Shown one piece after another: positions 15,484-24,773 of a DNA stretch of 51,942 nt (position 1 is the stretch's first letter; the number at the start of each line of letters is the position of its first letter). The DNA is from Phycisphaerae bacterium (GTDB lineage Bacteria > Planctomycetota > Phycisphaerae > Tepidisphaerales > Tepidisphaeraceae), in NCBI GenBank assembly GCA_025924315.1, contig JAICIO010000035.1, forward strand, positions 1-51,942, written 5' to 3'. The notes below the pieces were generated by a model. The model worked only from the letters and a program-made list of their open reading frames with translations. It made no database searches and was not told the origin of the DNA. The position numbers and the translations under genes are program-made.

Positions 15484-17147
15484 GCGAATCGAATGTAGAA
15501 GAAGATGACAATTGCGGTGATGATCGCCCACCAGATGAACGGCCGACGGAGTCCACGATACTTTGCCCGCTGCTCGGGCGGAAGTCGGAGGCTGTCTTTT
15601 GTCCAAATCAGGCCCTTGAGCTCGTCGTCGGGCTTCGGCGCTGTGAGAAGACTGACGGCAACGCAGACGACGATGCAGGTCCAGAAAACGATGCCGGTGC
15701 GATTTTGAAAAGCCAGCTTCGGAACGAGTTTCTGAAGCGCAACCGAGAGCGGAATCGTCAAGATTCCCGCGGCCAATGCGCCAGCTGTCGTCGTGCGTTT
15801 CCACAGGATGCCGACAAGAAACATCGTCGCGATGCCGGGCGTGAAATAACCGTAGGCGTCGAGGAGATAGAGGAAGATCGGTTTCTTCGAGTGACGCGTG
15901 AGCAATTCGGCGCAGATCACGCCGACGATGATCGCGAGGATTCCGAAGACTCGGCCGAAGAAAACGGCTTGGCGGTCGGTGGTGTCGTCGGAGCCGTCGC
16001 CGACGGTGACCGCAGAATCATCGGACGATCCGCCGGCGCCGATCCTCACCGGCTGTGCGCGTTGTCGCTCAAGGGCGCGCCATCGTCGCCACGGGATATA
16101 GAAATCGATCGTCGCAATCGTGGTGACGGAATTCACCGCGCCGGACATATGCCCCATGACGGCGGCGATGAGGCCTGCCATCACCAACCCGACGAGGCCG
16201 GCGGGAAGCAGCTTCTCCACGAGCGTGGGAAACACGAGGTCCGCGCGCTCGAGCTTGGGAAAGAGCGCCGGCGCGACCAGGCCCGGCACAATGATGATGA
16301 TAGGGAGAAGGAACTTCAGATAATCGGTGAAGACGACCCCCATGCGCGCGTGCCATTCGTTCTTGGCCGCGAGCGCACGCTGCACGATGAACTGGTTGGC
16401 GGCGCAGTAGAACGTGCTGATGCAGAGCGTTCCGCCGAGGTACATCGTCCACGGAAAGTCAGGATCGCTCGCGGGCAAAAGCAGATGCCATCCACCGGGG
16501 CCCTGCGAGGCGTGCAGCGCTGGTTCTATTCCGCCAACCGCATGAATCGTCGCGACCGAGAGCGCGATCCCGCCCATCAGGAGCACCACCAGTTGAAGCA
16601 TCTCTGTCCAGACGACGGCGCGCAGTCCGCCAAGGATCGTGTAAATCCCCGTGAACGCGGCGAGCGCGATAATGCTGTACGAAAGCCGAATCCCCAGCAA
16701 CGAATTGATGGCAAGCGCCCCCATATAGAGCACCGCGCCAATCTCGACGAGAAGGTATGTGAGCAGGATCAGCGCCGCGTACGTTGCGCGCACGCTCGAT
16801 CCGAAACGCCGGTAGAGAAACTCCGGGACGGTATAAAATCCGTTGCGCAAATAAAACGGCAGGAAGATCCAGAGCAGCGCGTTGAAGCCGACGAGAATCG
16901 CGCCCCACTCGGTCACCATCGCGACGAATCCGCGGTTGTACGCGACGCCCATTGAGCCGATCAGGTGATGACTGGAGATATTCGCGGCGACGATCGATCC
17001 GCCGACCATCCACCACGGGAGCTTATCGCCGGCGAGGAAGTAATCGCGCTTGGTTTGCTTGCCACGACGCGCGGCAAACAGACCGATGCCGAGGACGGCC
17101 ACGAGGTACAGCAGAAAGATGGAGGTATCAAGCCAGCCCAGCTGCAT
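15480..17147 (-). CDS. Sodium:solute symporter (SSS family)
   Basis: A 555-residue polytopic inner-membrane carrier of the solute:sodium symporter family (SGLT/PutP-like fold), with about 13-14 hydrophobic helices. N-terminal landmarks are GWLDTSIFLLYLVAVLGIGL, KTKRDYFLAGDKLPWWMVGG and SHHLIGSMGVAYNRG, typical of the sugar branch (SglT/YidK type). A non-conserved hydrophilic segment with DSAVTVGDGSDDTTDRQAVF lies around residue 380. It should import a sugar or sugar acid with Na+. It heads a minus-strand unit in which the next gene overlaps by four bases. Repeat H (17244-17318) lies upstream of its start. Confidence 0.9.
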   Translation of the reverse strand: MQLGWLDTSIFLLYLVAVLGIGLFAARRGKQTKRDYFLAGDKLPWWMVGGSIVAANISSHHLIGSMGVAYNRGFVAMVTEWGAILVGFNALLWIFLPFYLRNGFYTVPEFLYRRFGSSVRATYAALILLTYLLVEIGAVLYMGALAINSLLGIRLSYSIIALAAFTGIYTILGGLRAVVWTEMLQLVVLLMGGIALSVATIHAVGGIEPALHASQGPGGWHLLLPASDPDFPWTMYLGGTLCISTFYCAANQFIVQRALAAKNEWHARMGVVFTDYLKFLLPIIIIVPGLVAPALFPKLERADLVFPTLVEKLLPAGLVGLVMAGLIAAVMGHMSGAVNSVTTIATIDFYIPWRRWRALERQRAQPVRIGAGGSSDDSAVTVGDGSDDTTDRQAVFFGRVFGILAIIVGVICAELLTRHSKKPIFLYLLDAYGYFTPGIATMFLVGILWKRTTTAGALAAGILTIPLSVALQKLVPKLAFQNRTGIVFWTCIVVCVAVSLLTAPKPDDELKGLIWTKDSLRLPPEQRAKYRGLRRPFIWWAIITAIVIFFYIRFA

Positions 17148-17243
17148 GCACGAACCTTTGTAGCCGCGAAGGCTTTAGTCGCAATCCTGATCGCGAAAAA
17201 AGTGCTGATTATTCCAGGCGCTTGAGCAACCGGCGCTGTGCTT

Positions 17244-17318
17244 CGTGTAGCCGGCGAGCTTGCTCGCCGTTTTCTTTTGGTTGGAAAGGCAACGGCGAGC
17301 AAGCTCGCCGGCTACACG
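17244..17318. repeat. Inverted repeat family H (perfect 28-base arms)
   Basis: Arms begin CGTGTAGCCGGCGAGCTTGC and are perfectly complementary over 28 bases, with a 19-base loop. It occupies the gap between the upstream pseudopilin gene and the symporter gene (both minus strand). Each arm also contains a smaller palindrome (GGCGAGCTTGCTCGCC), giving a cruciform-like double structure. Confidence 0.95.
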
Positions 17319-17330
17319 CAGGTTTCCGTG

Positions 17331-18302
17331 TCACCACATCTGATACGACGTCGCGTTGCCCCACCGCGGCTGAACTTCATCGGGGGACGGATTGGGATTT
17401 GTGAAATGGATCCCTTCACTATCAAAGGACGTCCGTGTCGCGCGGCGGAGATCGACGTGGCCGTCGCCGTAGAGATTGTTCTTCCACCCGCTCAGTTTCT
17501 TTCCGCGGACGAAGCCGTGAATGAACTGGAACCCGACGGCGCTCGCGGCGAAGCTCGCCTGGCGGCTTTGATCGGTCATGATGACTTTGTTGGCGGCGCC
17601 TTTTTCACTGTACTTGATGATGTAATCGTCGCGATTGTCGCCACTCTGGTTGGCATCCCAGTACCGCCAGTCGAATTTGGCTGTGCCAGGCGCGGCGGCG
17701 AGCGCCGACGCCGGCAAGTTGTATCCGCTCGCGGAACTCCCGAACGTGCCGGTGTAGTGATAAGCGGGATACCACGGGTCGGGATTTGCGACGTACCAAT
17801 ACTTGATGCGCCCGCGCGCGAGCATGAAATCCGCGGGCCAATGGCTTAGTGTGCCGCCCGGCGCCGGTGGCGAGGTGCCGGCGATGTCGTTGTCCCAGAA
17901 GAAATTGGACGGGCAATAGAAGATTTCCAGCGCCTCGGCGGAGAAATTCGCCGCGTTCGGATCGGCGCCGGGAACCACGATTCGCGCCAGCGCTTCTTTC
18001 ACATTGGGATAAGCGAGCGGCACTCCGCCGACGTTTACCGGGCCGTCCGGGCTGCCGATGGTGCCGCCCTGCGTGAGCGTTTCCGGGCTCTGCAACGACA
18101 TCGGCGGAAGCATGCCCTTGTTGTTGTTGGAGTAGATCATCAGGATCTGGCCGCACGAGCGCAAGTTGCTCTTGCATTGAATGTCGTACGCATGCTCGCG
18201 GGCACGCTGCAGCGCCGGGAGAAGGATCGCGATCAGAATTGCGATAATCGCGATAACGACCAGGAGTTCGACCAACGTGAACGCGCGTCGAGACAGAGAC
18301 AT
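17331..18302 (-). CDS. Prepilin-type N-methylation domain protein, copy 1
   Basis: A 323-residue type II secretion-like pseudopilin. The leader [20 protein letters not shown] carries the conserved Glu5 and a long hydrophobic helix, but the residue before the cleavage site is Ala rather than Gly. The C-terminal half has [14 protein letters not shown] and [18 protein letters not shown], which align with the next gene and match the H-X9-DG type of protein expanded in planctomycetes. Role unknown; these may be secreted fibres or surface proteins. GGGAGG lies 4 bases before the ATG at 18300-18302. It lies 30 bases downstream of its paralogue, on the same strand. Confidence 0.86.
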   Translation of the reverse strand: MSLSRRAFTLVELLVVIAIIAILIAILLPALQRAREHAYDIQCKSNLRSCGQILMIYSNNNKGMLPPMSLQSPETLTQGGTIGSPDGPVNVGGVPLAYPNVKEALARIVVPGADPNAANFSAEALEIFYCPSNFFWDNDIAGTSPPAPGGTLSHWPADFMLARGRIKYWYVANPDPWYPAYHYTGTFGSSASGYNLPASALAAAPGTAKFDWRYWDANQSGDNRDDYIIKYSEKGAANKVIMTDQSRQASFAASAVGFQFIHGFVRGKKLSGWKNNLYGDGHVDLRRATRTSFDSEGIHFTNPNPSPDEVQPRWGNATSYQMW

Positions 18303-18332
18303 GAGTCCTCCCGTCGGCCATCGATTATCGAT

Positions 18333-19268
18333 CTACCACAGCATCTCCCCCGAGCCGCCGCTGTTCACCGGGCCATACCCGGGCTGAAGCTCATCCACGC
18401 TCGGACTCGCATTCGTGTAAACCGTTCCATCCGTGTTGAACGAAGTCGCATGCGCTCGAACCGATCCGGCATGGCCATCACCGTAAAGGTTGTTCTTCCA
18501 CCCCACGAGACGGCTCTTGTTGTTCTTACCATGAATGAATGTGAAGCCGAACGCCGTCGTGTTGCCACTGGTGCCCTGCCGCGATTGGTCGGTCATGATC
18601 ACGATGTTCGAAACATTCTTGTCACCAAGTTTGACCATGTAATCGTCGCGATTGTCGCCACTGTGATTGCGGTCCCACCAACGCCAATCGACTGAACCGG
18701 CGATACCCGCCTGGGAGTTATTCATGACTGGGAAGGTGCCCCTGTAATGATAGAGTGGGAACCACGGATTCGGGTTGCCGAGATACCAGTACTTCGTGTA
18801 GCCGGACTTCATGAAGTCTTCCGGCCAGTGGCTGCTAGTCGTGTTGTGTGCGTCGGCATCCCACAAATAGTTCGCCGGGCAATAAAAGAGCAGCATGTTG
18901 CCGGGGCTGTAGGTTCCGCTGACCCACGGCGAACGGCCGGGATTCAGGATGCGATCGAACTGGTACCGCATGTTCGGATACGGCCCCGCGATAGTGCGCG
19001 CTGTTGCGGTCGAGCCCGTCATCTGCGGGTTGACGCCTTGCACGATCTGCTGCACGTCTTCGATGCTCGACGGCGGGATCATGCCTTTGTTCGCGTTCGC
19101 ATAGATGTAAACGGCTTGTCCAATTGAGCGAAGATTCGAGAGGCATTGAACACTGACGGCCTGTTCGCGCGCCGCCTGAAGCGCCGGAAGTAATATGGCA
19201 ACGAGGACGGCGATGATGCCTATAACGACGAGGAGTTCGACCAGCGTGAACGCTTTTCGTAATCGCAT
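18333..19268 (-). CDS. Prepilin-type N-methylation domain protein, copy 2
   Basis: A 311-residue paralogue of the following gene. Leader [20 protein letters not shown] again has Ala before Phe. Shared blocks include [54 protein letters not shown] and [19 protein letters not shown]. The ATG at 19266-19268 has CAGGGG upstream; the frame is open 21 codons further, but that would place charged and polar sequence before the prepilin leader. The two genes are tandem, same strand, and likely one transcript. They probably arose by duplication. Confidence 0.85.
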   Translation of the reverse strand: MRLRKAFTLVELLVVIGIIAVLVAILLPALQAAREQAVSVQCLSNLRSIGQAVYIYANANKGMIPPSSIEDVQQIVQGVNPQMTGSTATARTIAGPYPNMRYQFDRILNPGRSPWVSGTYSPGNMLLFYCPANYLWDADAHNTTSSHWPEDFMKSGYTKYWYLGNPNPWFPLYHYRGTFPVMNNSQAGIAGSVDWRWWDRNHSGDNRDDYMVKLGDKNVSNIVIMTDQSRQGTSGNTTAFGFTFIHGKNNKSRLVGWKNNLYGDGHAGSVRAHATSFNTDGTVYTNASPSVDELQPGYGPVNSGGSGEMLW

Positions 19269-19414
19269 GAGCTTGTAACCCCTGAAACGGCCGAGAACGA
19301 GCGCGGAACAACCGATGGGACCCGCAGTCATCAGAATAAACGACTCTGATCGTTTTTAATAGTTAAGGTCCCGACAATATTCCGGAAAGACGTCATTGGC
19401 GGGGATCGTTTGAG

Positions 19415-20683
19415 CTAATCCGGCAGCGGCCGCCCCTTCGTCTCCGGGGCGAACCAGATCAGGATGAGCCCAAGTATATAAATGAGCGAGACATACGCGC
19501 CCATCTTCGCGTAGTCACTCCCCAGGAGCCCGCCGGACAGTGCCCCAACCCCCGCGAGGATGCGACCGAAGTTGAACGCGATTCCCTGCGCCGTCGCCCG
19601 CACGCGCGTGGGGAACAATTCGGGCAAATACAGGGGCAGCCACCCATACACCGCCGCGGTGATGGCGCCCACAAAGAACGAGAGCGCGAGGAACCCGTTG
19701 TTGTACTCGTGAAAACGGGTGAACAACCATTCGCACCCGATCAGCGACCCAAGCGACAGGAGAAAATACGCGATTCGCCGATTGAATATCGCCGCGAGGT
19801 ACGGCGCGATCATGCAACCAATGATCGCGCCGAGCCCCAGCGCCATCTGTACGTTGCCCTGCGACGAATCCCCATGCCCTGGCAGCGCCCCGACCCACGA
19901 TGGGATCTTCTGCACTGCGCCCCATGTCCCAAGTAGTGCAATCGAAGCAAATACAATCGCCAGCAACGTTGCTTTGAAGAGCGGGCGATCCTGCACGAGC
20001 TCCGTCAGCGGACGCGTCGGCGATCGCTTCTGCGTCTCCTGCCATTTGTGCGATTCCGGAACGAACATTCGAATGACGAACGTCAGCAGCGCCGGCACGG
20101 CGCCAATAATCGCGAAGATGCGCCAGTTCGTTTCGTTCACTTTAATTACCGCGCCGATCAGGCCGATGATCACGAACCCCACGTTGGCGGCCGCGCCAAT
20201 CAACCCCGCCAGCAATGGACGGCGCTTCGCTTCCCACACCTCCATCACCAATGCCACGCCAAGCGCCCACTCTCCGCCCATGCCGATCGCTGCGATGAAA
20301 CGGAGTCCCGCGATCTGAAGCGGCGAAGTCACGAAATAAAGCAATCCCGTGAATCCCGAGTAAACGAGAATCGAAAACGCCATCGCCCGAACGCGGCCGA
20401 TGCGGTCGCCAAGCCACCCGAAGACCAATCCCCCCGCCGCCGCGCCAAAGAGGAAGCTCGCATCAATAACCTGATGCCACCACTTAATCGTGTTCTCGTC
20501 CGCATGCCCCGCGAGCAGTTTGCCCAGCGCTGAGCGCGCGATCTGCGGAAAAATCCCCATCTCCAGCCCGTCGAACATCCACCCGAGAAACGCCGCCGCG
20601 AGGACGAGCCATTTGCCGGTTGAGGGCACACGCGACGTTTCGTGCGCCAGCGGCAGTGGATCGTCTGTTGTCAGTTGTGACAT
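19415..20683 (-). CDS. Major facilitator superfamily transporter
   Basis: A 422-residue MFS carrier with about 12 hydrophobic helices. The conserved loop 2-3 motif is FGWLGDRIGRVRAMAFS, and helix 1 carries FLGWMFDGLEMGIFPQIA, the D-containing signature of the aromatic-acid/sialic-acid (AAHS/SHS) type carriers. Helix 4-5 RFIAAIGMGGEWALGVALVMEVWEAKRR also fits. A central loop (PESHKWQETQKRSPTRPLTE) links the two halves. It would import an organic acid with protons; the substrate is unknown. It is followed by 146 non-coding bases before the pseudopilin genes, and repeat D2 lies upstream. Confidence 0.88.
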   Translation of the reverse strand: MSQLTTDDPLPLAHETSRVPSTGKWLVLAAAFLGWMFDGLEMGIFPQIARSALGKLLAGHADENTIKWWHQVIDASFLFGAAAGGLVFGWLGDRIGRVRAMAFSILVYSGFTGLLYFVTSPLQIAGLRFIAAIGMGGEWALGVALVMEVWEAKRRPLLAGLIGAAANVGFVIIGLIGAVIKVNETNWRIFAIIGAVPALLTFVIRMFVPESHKWQETQKRSPTRPLTELVQDRPLFKATLLAIVFASIALLGTWGAVQKIPSWVGALPGHGDSSQGNVQMALGLGAIIGCMIAPYLAAIFNRRIAYFLLSLGSLIGCEWLFTRFHEYNNGFLALSFFVGAITAAVYGWLPLYLPELFPTRVRATAQGIAFNFGRILAGVGALSGGLLGSDYAKMGAYVSLIYILGLILIWFAPETKGRPLPD

Positions 20684-20705
20684 TCACAAACTCCATCGTG
20701 ACGAT

Positions 20706-20760
20706 GTGACACGGGCTTCCAGCCCGTGCGCGCCCCGCACGGGCTCGAAGCCCGTGTCAC
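20706..20760. repeat. Inverted repeat family D copy 2
   Basis: GTGACACGGGCTTCCAGCCC on one side and GGGCTCGAAGCCCGTGTCAC on the other, closed by a short GC-rich loop. Related to 4567-4617 by the shared GTGACACGG-CTTCCA start. It lies between the DUF6807-like gene's stop and the MFS start codon. Confidence 0.9.
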
Positions 20761-20767
20761 CTCAGCG

Positions 20768-21979
20768 TCATTTCTCTTCGACCGTCACCTTCACCGGTGA
20801 GACGAAATCGTGATACATCGCCGCGTAATGATCGGGCGAATCAAATCCCTTCGCACCGTCCATCACGATCAACCGGTACTTCAAATGCAGCGGCTTGCCC
20901 TCATCGACCATGCCGGTGAAGAACGATCCGAAGCGCCCGTACGACCGCGTCGAGTACACAATCGGCCGCGGATTGGTCGAGTCATCCATATGCACGACGA
21001 CGTACGGCTGCTTCCTTACCGTGAATAGCGAGGCGACCCAGTTCTCGTTGTCCCAGAAATCATTCGGCCGCGAGGTCGCCTGCGGCGGTCGAACATACTT
21101 CGCGGTTCCCGTCGAGCCCGCCTTCTGATCCGCACCCGCGACTTCATTGTCCGCCCGGAAATGAAACCCCGCATGATGCGGATCGCCGCCGAGGTTGATT
21201 TCGCCTTTGAGGCTCTCAACGGTGATGTCGTAATCGATCACGAGTTGATCCGCGGTGATGCGCCACGTCTTTACATCGCGTGTGTCGCGCACGACCGGCT
21301 TGTTGTCTTTGCCGACCCAAATATTCGTCGCCACCTCGCGCGCAACGACCGGGCCGGTGAATTCCTGATCGGTGAGATACTTCTCATGCTCCTGATGCAC
21401 ATCCGGGCAGTGCCAGAAGTCGCCGTACTGTGTCTTGAACCCAAAGAAAATCCCGCGGTGATGCGTGTACAGCCCGCCGGGGCCCTTTGTGATAAACCCG
21501 TCGCCATTGAACGCGTAAACATGCGTGAAAGGCTTGAACGTGTTCGCGCGATCCTTTGGATCCCACTTAATCATGCCGCGGGTGATCTTGTGATCGCCGT
21601 ATACCAAATCGCGGAAGCCATCGCCGTCGATAAACCTGAACGCATCCGCCGCAGGTTTCGACGAGGGCGCATCGAACGTCAGCGTATATTCCGAAGGCAG
21701 ATTTTTATTTGCCGGCATCAGCCAGTACGCCGTCGCGCCCTCGGACGACGGCTGAATTTGAACCGGGATCGCGAGCAAAGCGTTGGTTGAAGAAATCAAT
21801 TCGCCCGTTTTGGCGCCATCCGGTGCCTGAATCGAGACACTGACCGGCGTCGGAATCGATCCCGCAGGCAAGTTTTCGATCTTCAGCTTAATGCCACCCG
21901 AATCCGCCCGTGTTATCGGGACCCAAAAGCTCAGCGCCAACACCGTCACACAAGTGGCAAACGCCCGCGGAATCTGCAT
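20768..21979 (-). CDS. Secreted DUF6807 (methane oxygenase PmoA-like) protein
   Basis: A 403-residue exported protein. The ATG at 21977-21979 gives a signal peptide (MQIPRAFATCVTVLALSFWVPITRA). The middle and C-terminal parts carry THHRGIFFGFKTQYGDFWH, PDVHQEHEKYL, LGGDPHHAGFHFRADNE and RPIVYSTRSYGRFGSFF, the hallmark blocks of the PmoA-like/DUF6807 family common in planctomycetes and verrucomicrobia. The fold of this family is beta-rich; the function is unproven and the PmoA name is historical. The gene is divergent from the first PVC cytochrome, with only 55 bases between start codons, so the two may be co-regulated. Confidence 0.83.
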   Translation of the reverse strand: MQIPRAFATCVTVLALSFWVPITRADSGGIKLKIENLPAGSIPTPVSVSIQAPDGAKTGELISSTNALLAIPVQIQPSSEGATAYWLMPANKNLPSEYTLTFDAPSSKPAADAFRFIDGDGFRDLVYGDHKITRGMIKWDPKDRANTFKPFTHVYAFNGDGFITKGPGGLYTHHRGIFFGFKTQYGDFWHCPDVHQEHEKYLTDQEFTGPVVAREVATNIWVGKDNKPVVRDTRDVKTWRITADQLVIDYDITVESLKGEINLGGDPHHAGFHFRADNEVAGADQKAGSTGTAKYVRPPQATSRPNDFWDNENWVASLFTVRKQPYVVVHMDDSTNPRPIVYSTRSYGRFGSFFTGMVDEGKPLHLKYRLIVMDGAKGFDSPDHYAAMYHDFVSPVKVTVEEK

Positions 21980-22034
21980 TATGATGCTCCGAAAATCGAT
22001 CTCCGAATCCCGAGCGCCTTTTCTACCACAAGCC

Positions 22035-24629
22035 ATGACGATTTGCCGAATCCTCGCAACGCTTCTACTCGCGATCTCGATTCCTTCATTTGCCTTCGCG
22101 CTCAGCACGACTGAGCCTTCGGCGCCACTGCCGGCGACCAACCCGAACTTCAAGAAGATGGCGAAGATCTCTCCGCCGAGCCCGAGCGACGTGCCGCCGC
22201 CGCCGACGTCTCAGCCGGTCCCACTCCTCACCGCGGAGGACGAGCTCACCACCCTTCACCTGCAACCCGGCTTTCATGCGGAAGTCGTCGCGACCGAGCC
22301 CATGGTGCAGCATCCGGTGCAGATCTCCTGGGACCCCGACGGCCGGATGTACGTCGTCGAAATGCGCGGCTACATGCCCAACATCCCGGGGCAAGGCGAA
22401 GACCAACCGGTCTGTCGCATTTCGCTCCTCGAAGACACCGACGGCGATGGCCGCATGGATAAGTCGACCGTCTTCTGGGACAAGCTCGTCATGCCGCGAA
22501 CGGTTCGTGCGGTCCGCGATGGCGTGCTCGTCGCAGTCCCGCCGAACCTCTACTTCTGCCGCGACACCAACGGCGACGGCGTGATGGATGAGAAGACCGT
22601 CGTCCTTACCGACTACGGCATGAGCGACAATGTCGAGCACATCGCCAACGGGCTCGACTACAACATCGACAACTGGATGTACAGCACGTCCTATGACAAG
22701 CGCCTGCGCTGGCAGGATGGACGCTGGATCACCGACACCGTGCCGGTCCTCGGCCAATGGGGCATCACCCACGACGACTACGGCCGTCTCTTCCACAATT
22801 CCAACAGCGATTACCTCCGCGGCAGCATCTTCCCACCGATCTACGGTGATCGCAATTCCCACTTTCGCGCTACAAGTGTCAACGAGCAGATTGACCGCGA
22901 CCAAACCTGTTGGCCGTCGCACAACACCGCCGAAAACCGTGGGTATATGGAGAACTTCCTCCGCGCCGATGGCACGCTGCGCGCGTTCACGGCGGCGTGC
23001 TCGCCGATGATCTATCGCGGCGGATTGTCGAAGGAAATCGAAGGCAACGCGTTCGTCTGCGAAGCCTCCGCCAACATCGTTCGCCGCAGCATCATCCACG
23101 AACAAGACGCGGGGCTGTGGGCCACGAACGCTTACAAAAACCAGGAATTCATCGCTTCCACCTATGAGCGCTTCCGCCCGGTGAATCTGCAGACCGGCCC
23201 GGACGGTGCGATCTACGTCGTCGACATGCACCACGGGCTGATCCAGCATCGCCTCAGCCTCACCGCGTGGAACGCACAGAATTATCTGCAGCGAGAGCTT
23301 CAGAAATATCTGCTCACCGGCCGAATCTTCCGCATCGTGCCCGACGGCGCGACGCTCTATCCGAAGCCGCAGCTTTCGAAGGCGACGACGCAACAGCTCA
23401 TCGACGCCCTCTCGCATCCCAACGGCTGGTGGCGCGACACCGCCCAGCGAATCCTCATCGAGCGCGGCGATTCGAAGGCCGTCCCTATCCTGCGAAAGCT
23501 CCTCGCGGAAAATCCCAATCCACTCACGCGACTGCACGCGCTGTGGACGCTGGAAGGTTTCGGCCGACTCAACACGCAAACGCTTAACATGGCTCTGGCA
23601 GACAAGGATGGGAAAGTTCGCGCCGCCGCGATCCGCACCTGCGAGCCGATTCTGTACTCATTCGCGCGCCGCGCCGAAATTCTGCCGGACGTGTTGAAGC
23701 TCGCCAGCGACCCCGATCCGGCCGTGCGCCTGCAATTCGCGCTGACCATCAGTCCCATCGGCACGCCCGAGACCGACGCCATGATGGCCCGCATCATGAC
23801 CGAGCACGCCGACAGCAAATACGTCCGCGAAGCGATCATGACCGGCCTTCGCGGCCGCGAGTTCGATTTCCTTCAGCGCCTGGTGCAGGACCCAAAATGG
23901 AGCGACCGCGGCGATGGCCGCAAAGAAGCGGTGACCGCGCTGTCGACTGCGATCATCGCCGAGGCGAATCCGAAGCACATGGCGCAGCTGCTCGATCTCA
24001 TCCCCGCGCAGCAAGGCCACACCGGCTGGCGGCAGACCGCGATGCTCGCGGGGTTCCCGAACATCGTGAAAGGCCGCCGCGTGCATTCGGTTCTGCTCGA
24101 CGTCCCGCCGCTCGGGATGCTCGCGCTTCGGCGCACGTATGGCGAGCAGCTCAGCAGCACATTGCCGCGAGCGTTCGAAATCGTCCACTGGCCGGGCGAT
24201 CCCGCGTACGTTCCGCCGGTGCCTCCACGTCCGCTGACGGTCGAAGAAAAATCGCGCTTCGAGCTCGGCCGAAAGGTTTTCGGCGCGACGTGCATTCAGT
24301 GTCACAAGGCGACCGGCCTCGGTCAGGAAGGCCTCGCCCCACCGCTCCTCGATTCCGAGTGGGCGCTCGGATCGGAAAAACGAATCATCCGAATCGTGCT
24401 CCAAGGCGTGAGCGGACCGATCAACGTCAACGGCCGCACGTACAGCTACGAAATGCCGATGCTCGCCAAACTAAGCGACGAAGAAATCGCCGCCGCCCTC
24501 ACGTATGTGAGAAGAGAATGGGACCACGACGCCGAGCCCGTCGCCCCCAAAACCGTCACCGAAGTGCGAGCCGAAGTCGGCAACCGCCTCCGCCCCTGGA
24601 CGGAACGCGAGCTACTGCAGATCCCGTAA
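22035..24629 (+). CDS. PVC-type CxxCH heme protein with dehydrogenase-like propeller and HEAT repeats (1)
   Basis: An 864-residue exported multidomain protein. A signal peptide (MTICRILATLLLAISIPSFAFA) and Pro-rich linker precede a beta-propeller 'membrane-bound dehydrogenase' domain (FHAEVVATEPMVQHPVQISW, MYVVEMRGYMP, DTDGDGRMDKSTVF, TGPDGAIYVVDMHHG). A HEAT-like helical region (about 440-690) follows. A C-terminal cytochrome c domain has C753-IQC-H757 and GLGQEGLAPPLLDSEW. These proteins are hallmarks of planctomycetes and verrucomicrobia and are thought to oxidise sugars or other substrates in the periplasm, passing electrons to the heme; substrate unknown. ATG 22035 is chosen because it starts the signal peptide; the frame is open 48 codons upstream but overlaps the divergent gene. 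Confidence 0.9.
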   Translation: MTICRILATLLLAISIPSFAFALSTTEPSAPLPATNPNFKKMAKISPPSPSDVPPPPTSQPVPLLTAEDELTTLHLQPGFHAEVVATEPMVQHPVQISWDPDGRMYVVEMRGYMPNIPGQGEDQPVCRISLLEDTDGDGRMDKSTVFWDKLVMPRTVRAVRDGVLVAVPPNLYFCRDTNGDGVMDEKTVVLTDYGMSDNVEHIANGLDYNIDNWMYSTSYDKRLRWQDGRWITDTVPVLGQWGITHDDYGRLFHNSNSDYLRGSIFPPIYGDRNSHFRATSVNEQIDRDQTCWPSHNTAENRGYMENFLRADGTLRAFTAACSPMIYRGGLSKEIEGNAFVCEASANIVRRSIIHEQDAGLWATNAYKNQEFIASTYERFRPVNLQTGPDGAIYVVDMHHGLIQHRLSLTAWNAQNYLQRELQKYLLTGRIFRIVPDGATLYPKPQLSKATTQQLIDALSHPNGWWRDTAQRILIERGDSKAVPILRKLLAENPNPLTRLHALWTLEGFGRLNTQTLNMALADKDGKVRAAAIRTCEPILYSFARRAEILPDVLKLASDPDPAVRLQFALTISPIGTPETDAMMARIMTEHADSKYVREAIMTGLRGREFDFLQRLVQDPKWSDRGDGRKEAVTALSTAIIAEANPKHMAQLLDLIPAQQGHTGWRQTAMLAGFPNIVKGRRVHSVLLDVPPLGMLALRRTYGEQLSSTLPRAFEIVHWPGDPAYVPPVPPRPLTVEEKSRFELGRKVFGATCIQCHKATGLGQEGLAPPLLDSEWALGSEKRIIRIVLQGVSGPINVNGRTYSYEMPMLAKLSDEEIAAALTYVRREWDHDAEPVAPKTVTEVRAEVGNRLRPWTERELLQIP

Positions 24630-24647
24630 CATCGCAAAGCTTGTGTG

Positions 24648-24668
24648 GCACAGCCGCCCCGGCTGTGC
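24648..24668. terminator. GC-rich hairpin after the first PVC cytochrome gene
   Basis: GCACAGCCG and CGGCTGTGC pair across three bases, 18 bases after the stop of the cytochrome gene. No T-run follows, so factor-independent termination is uncertain. The word TGTGGCACAGCCG may instead be a short member of the palindrome families seen throughout the window. Confidence 0.45.
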
Positions 24669-24687
24669 TCGTTGCGCGAGCAGACTT

Positions 24688-24761
24688 GTAGGGTCCGCTT
24701 CAGCCGACCGGTTATTCTCCGTTCGAAAAGCAAATAACCGGTCCGCTGAAGCGGACCCTAC
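24688..24761. repeat. Palindromic element, family A copy 4
   Basis: GTAGGGTCCGCTTCAGCC arm (one mismatch from consensus, GCCGACC) with complementary arm ending GGACCCTAC. The loop holds CCGTTCGAAAAGCAAATAACC across the arm boundary, matching the reverse complement of copy 1. It sits between the convergent cytochrome and amidohydrolase genes. Confidence 0.92.
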
Positions 24762-24773
24762 GAAGAGCCGGGA

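Noticed and set aside
21891-22034. Upstream in-frame extension of the first PVC cytochrome
   Set aside because: It overlaps the divergent gene and would hide the signal peptide.
22086-23579. A long minus-strand open frame across the first PVC cytochrome
   Set aside because: Antisense of a gene with clear propeller and heme motifs; no ribosome-binding site and no family features.
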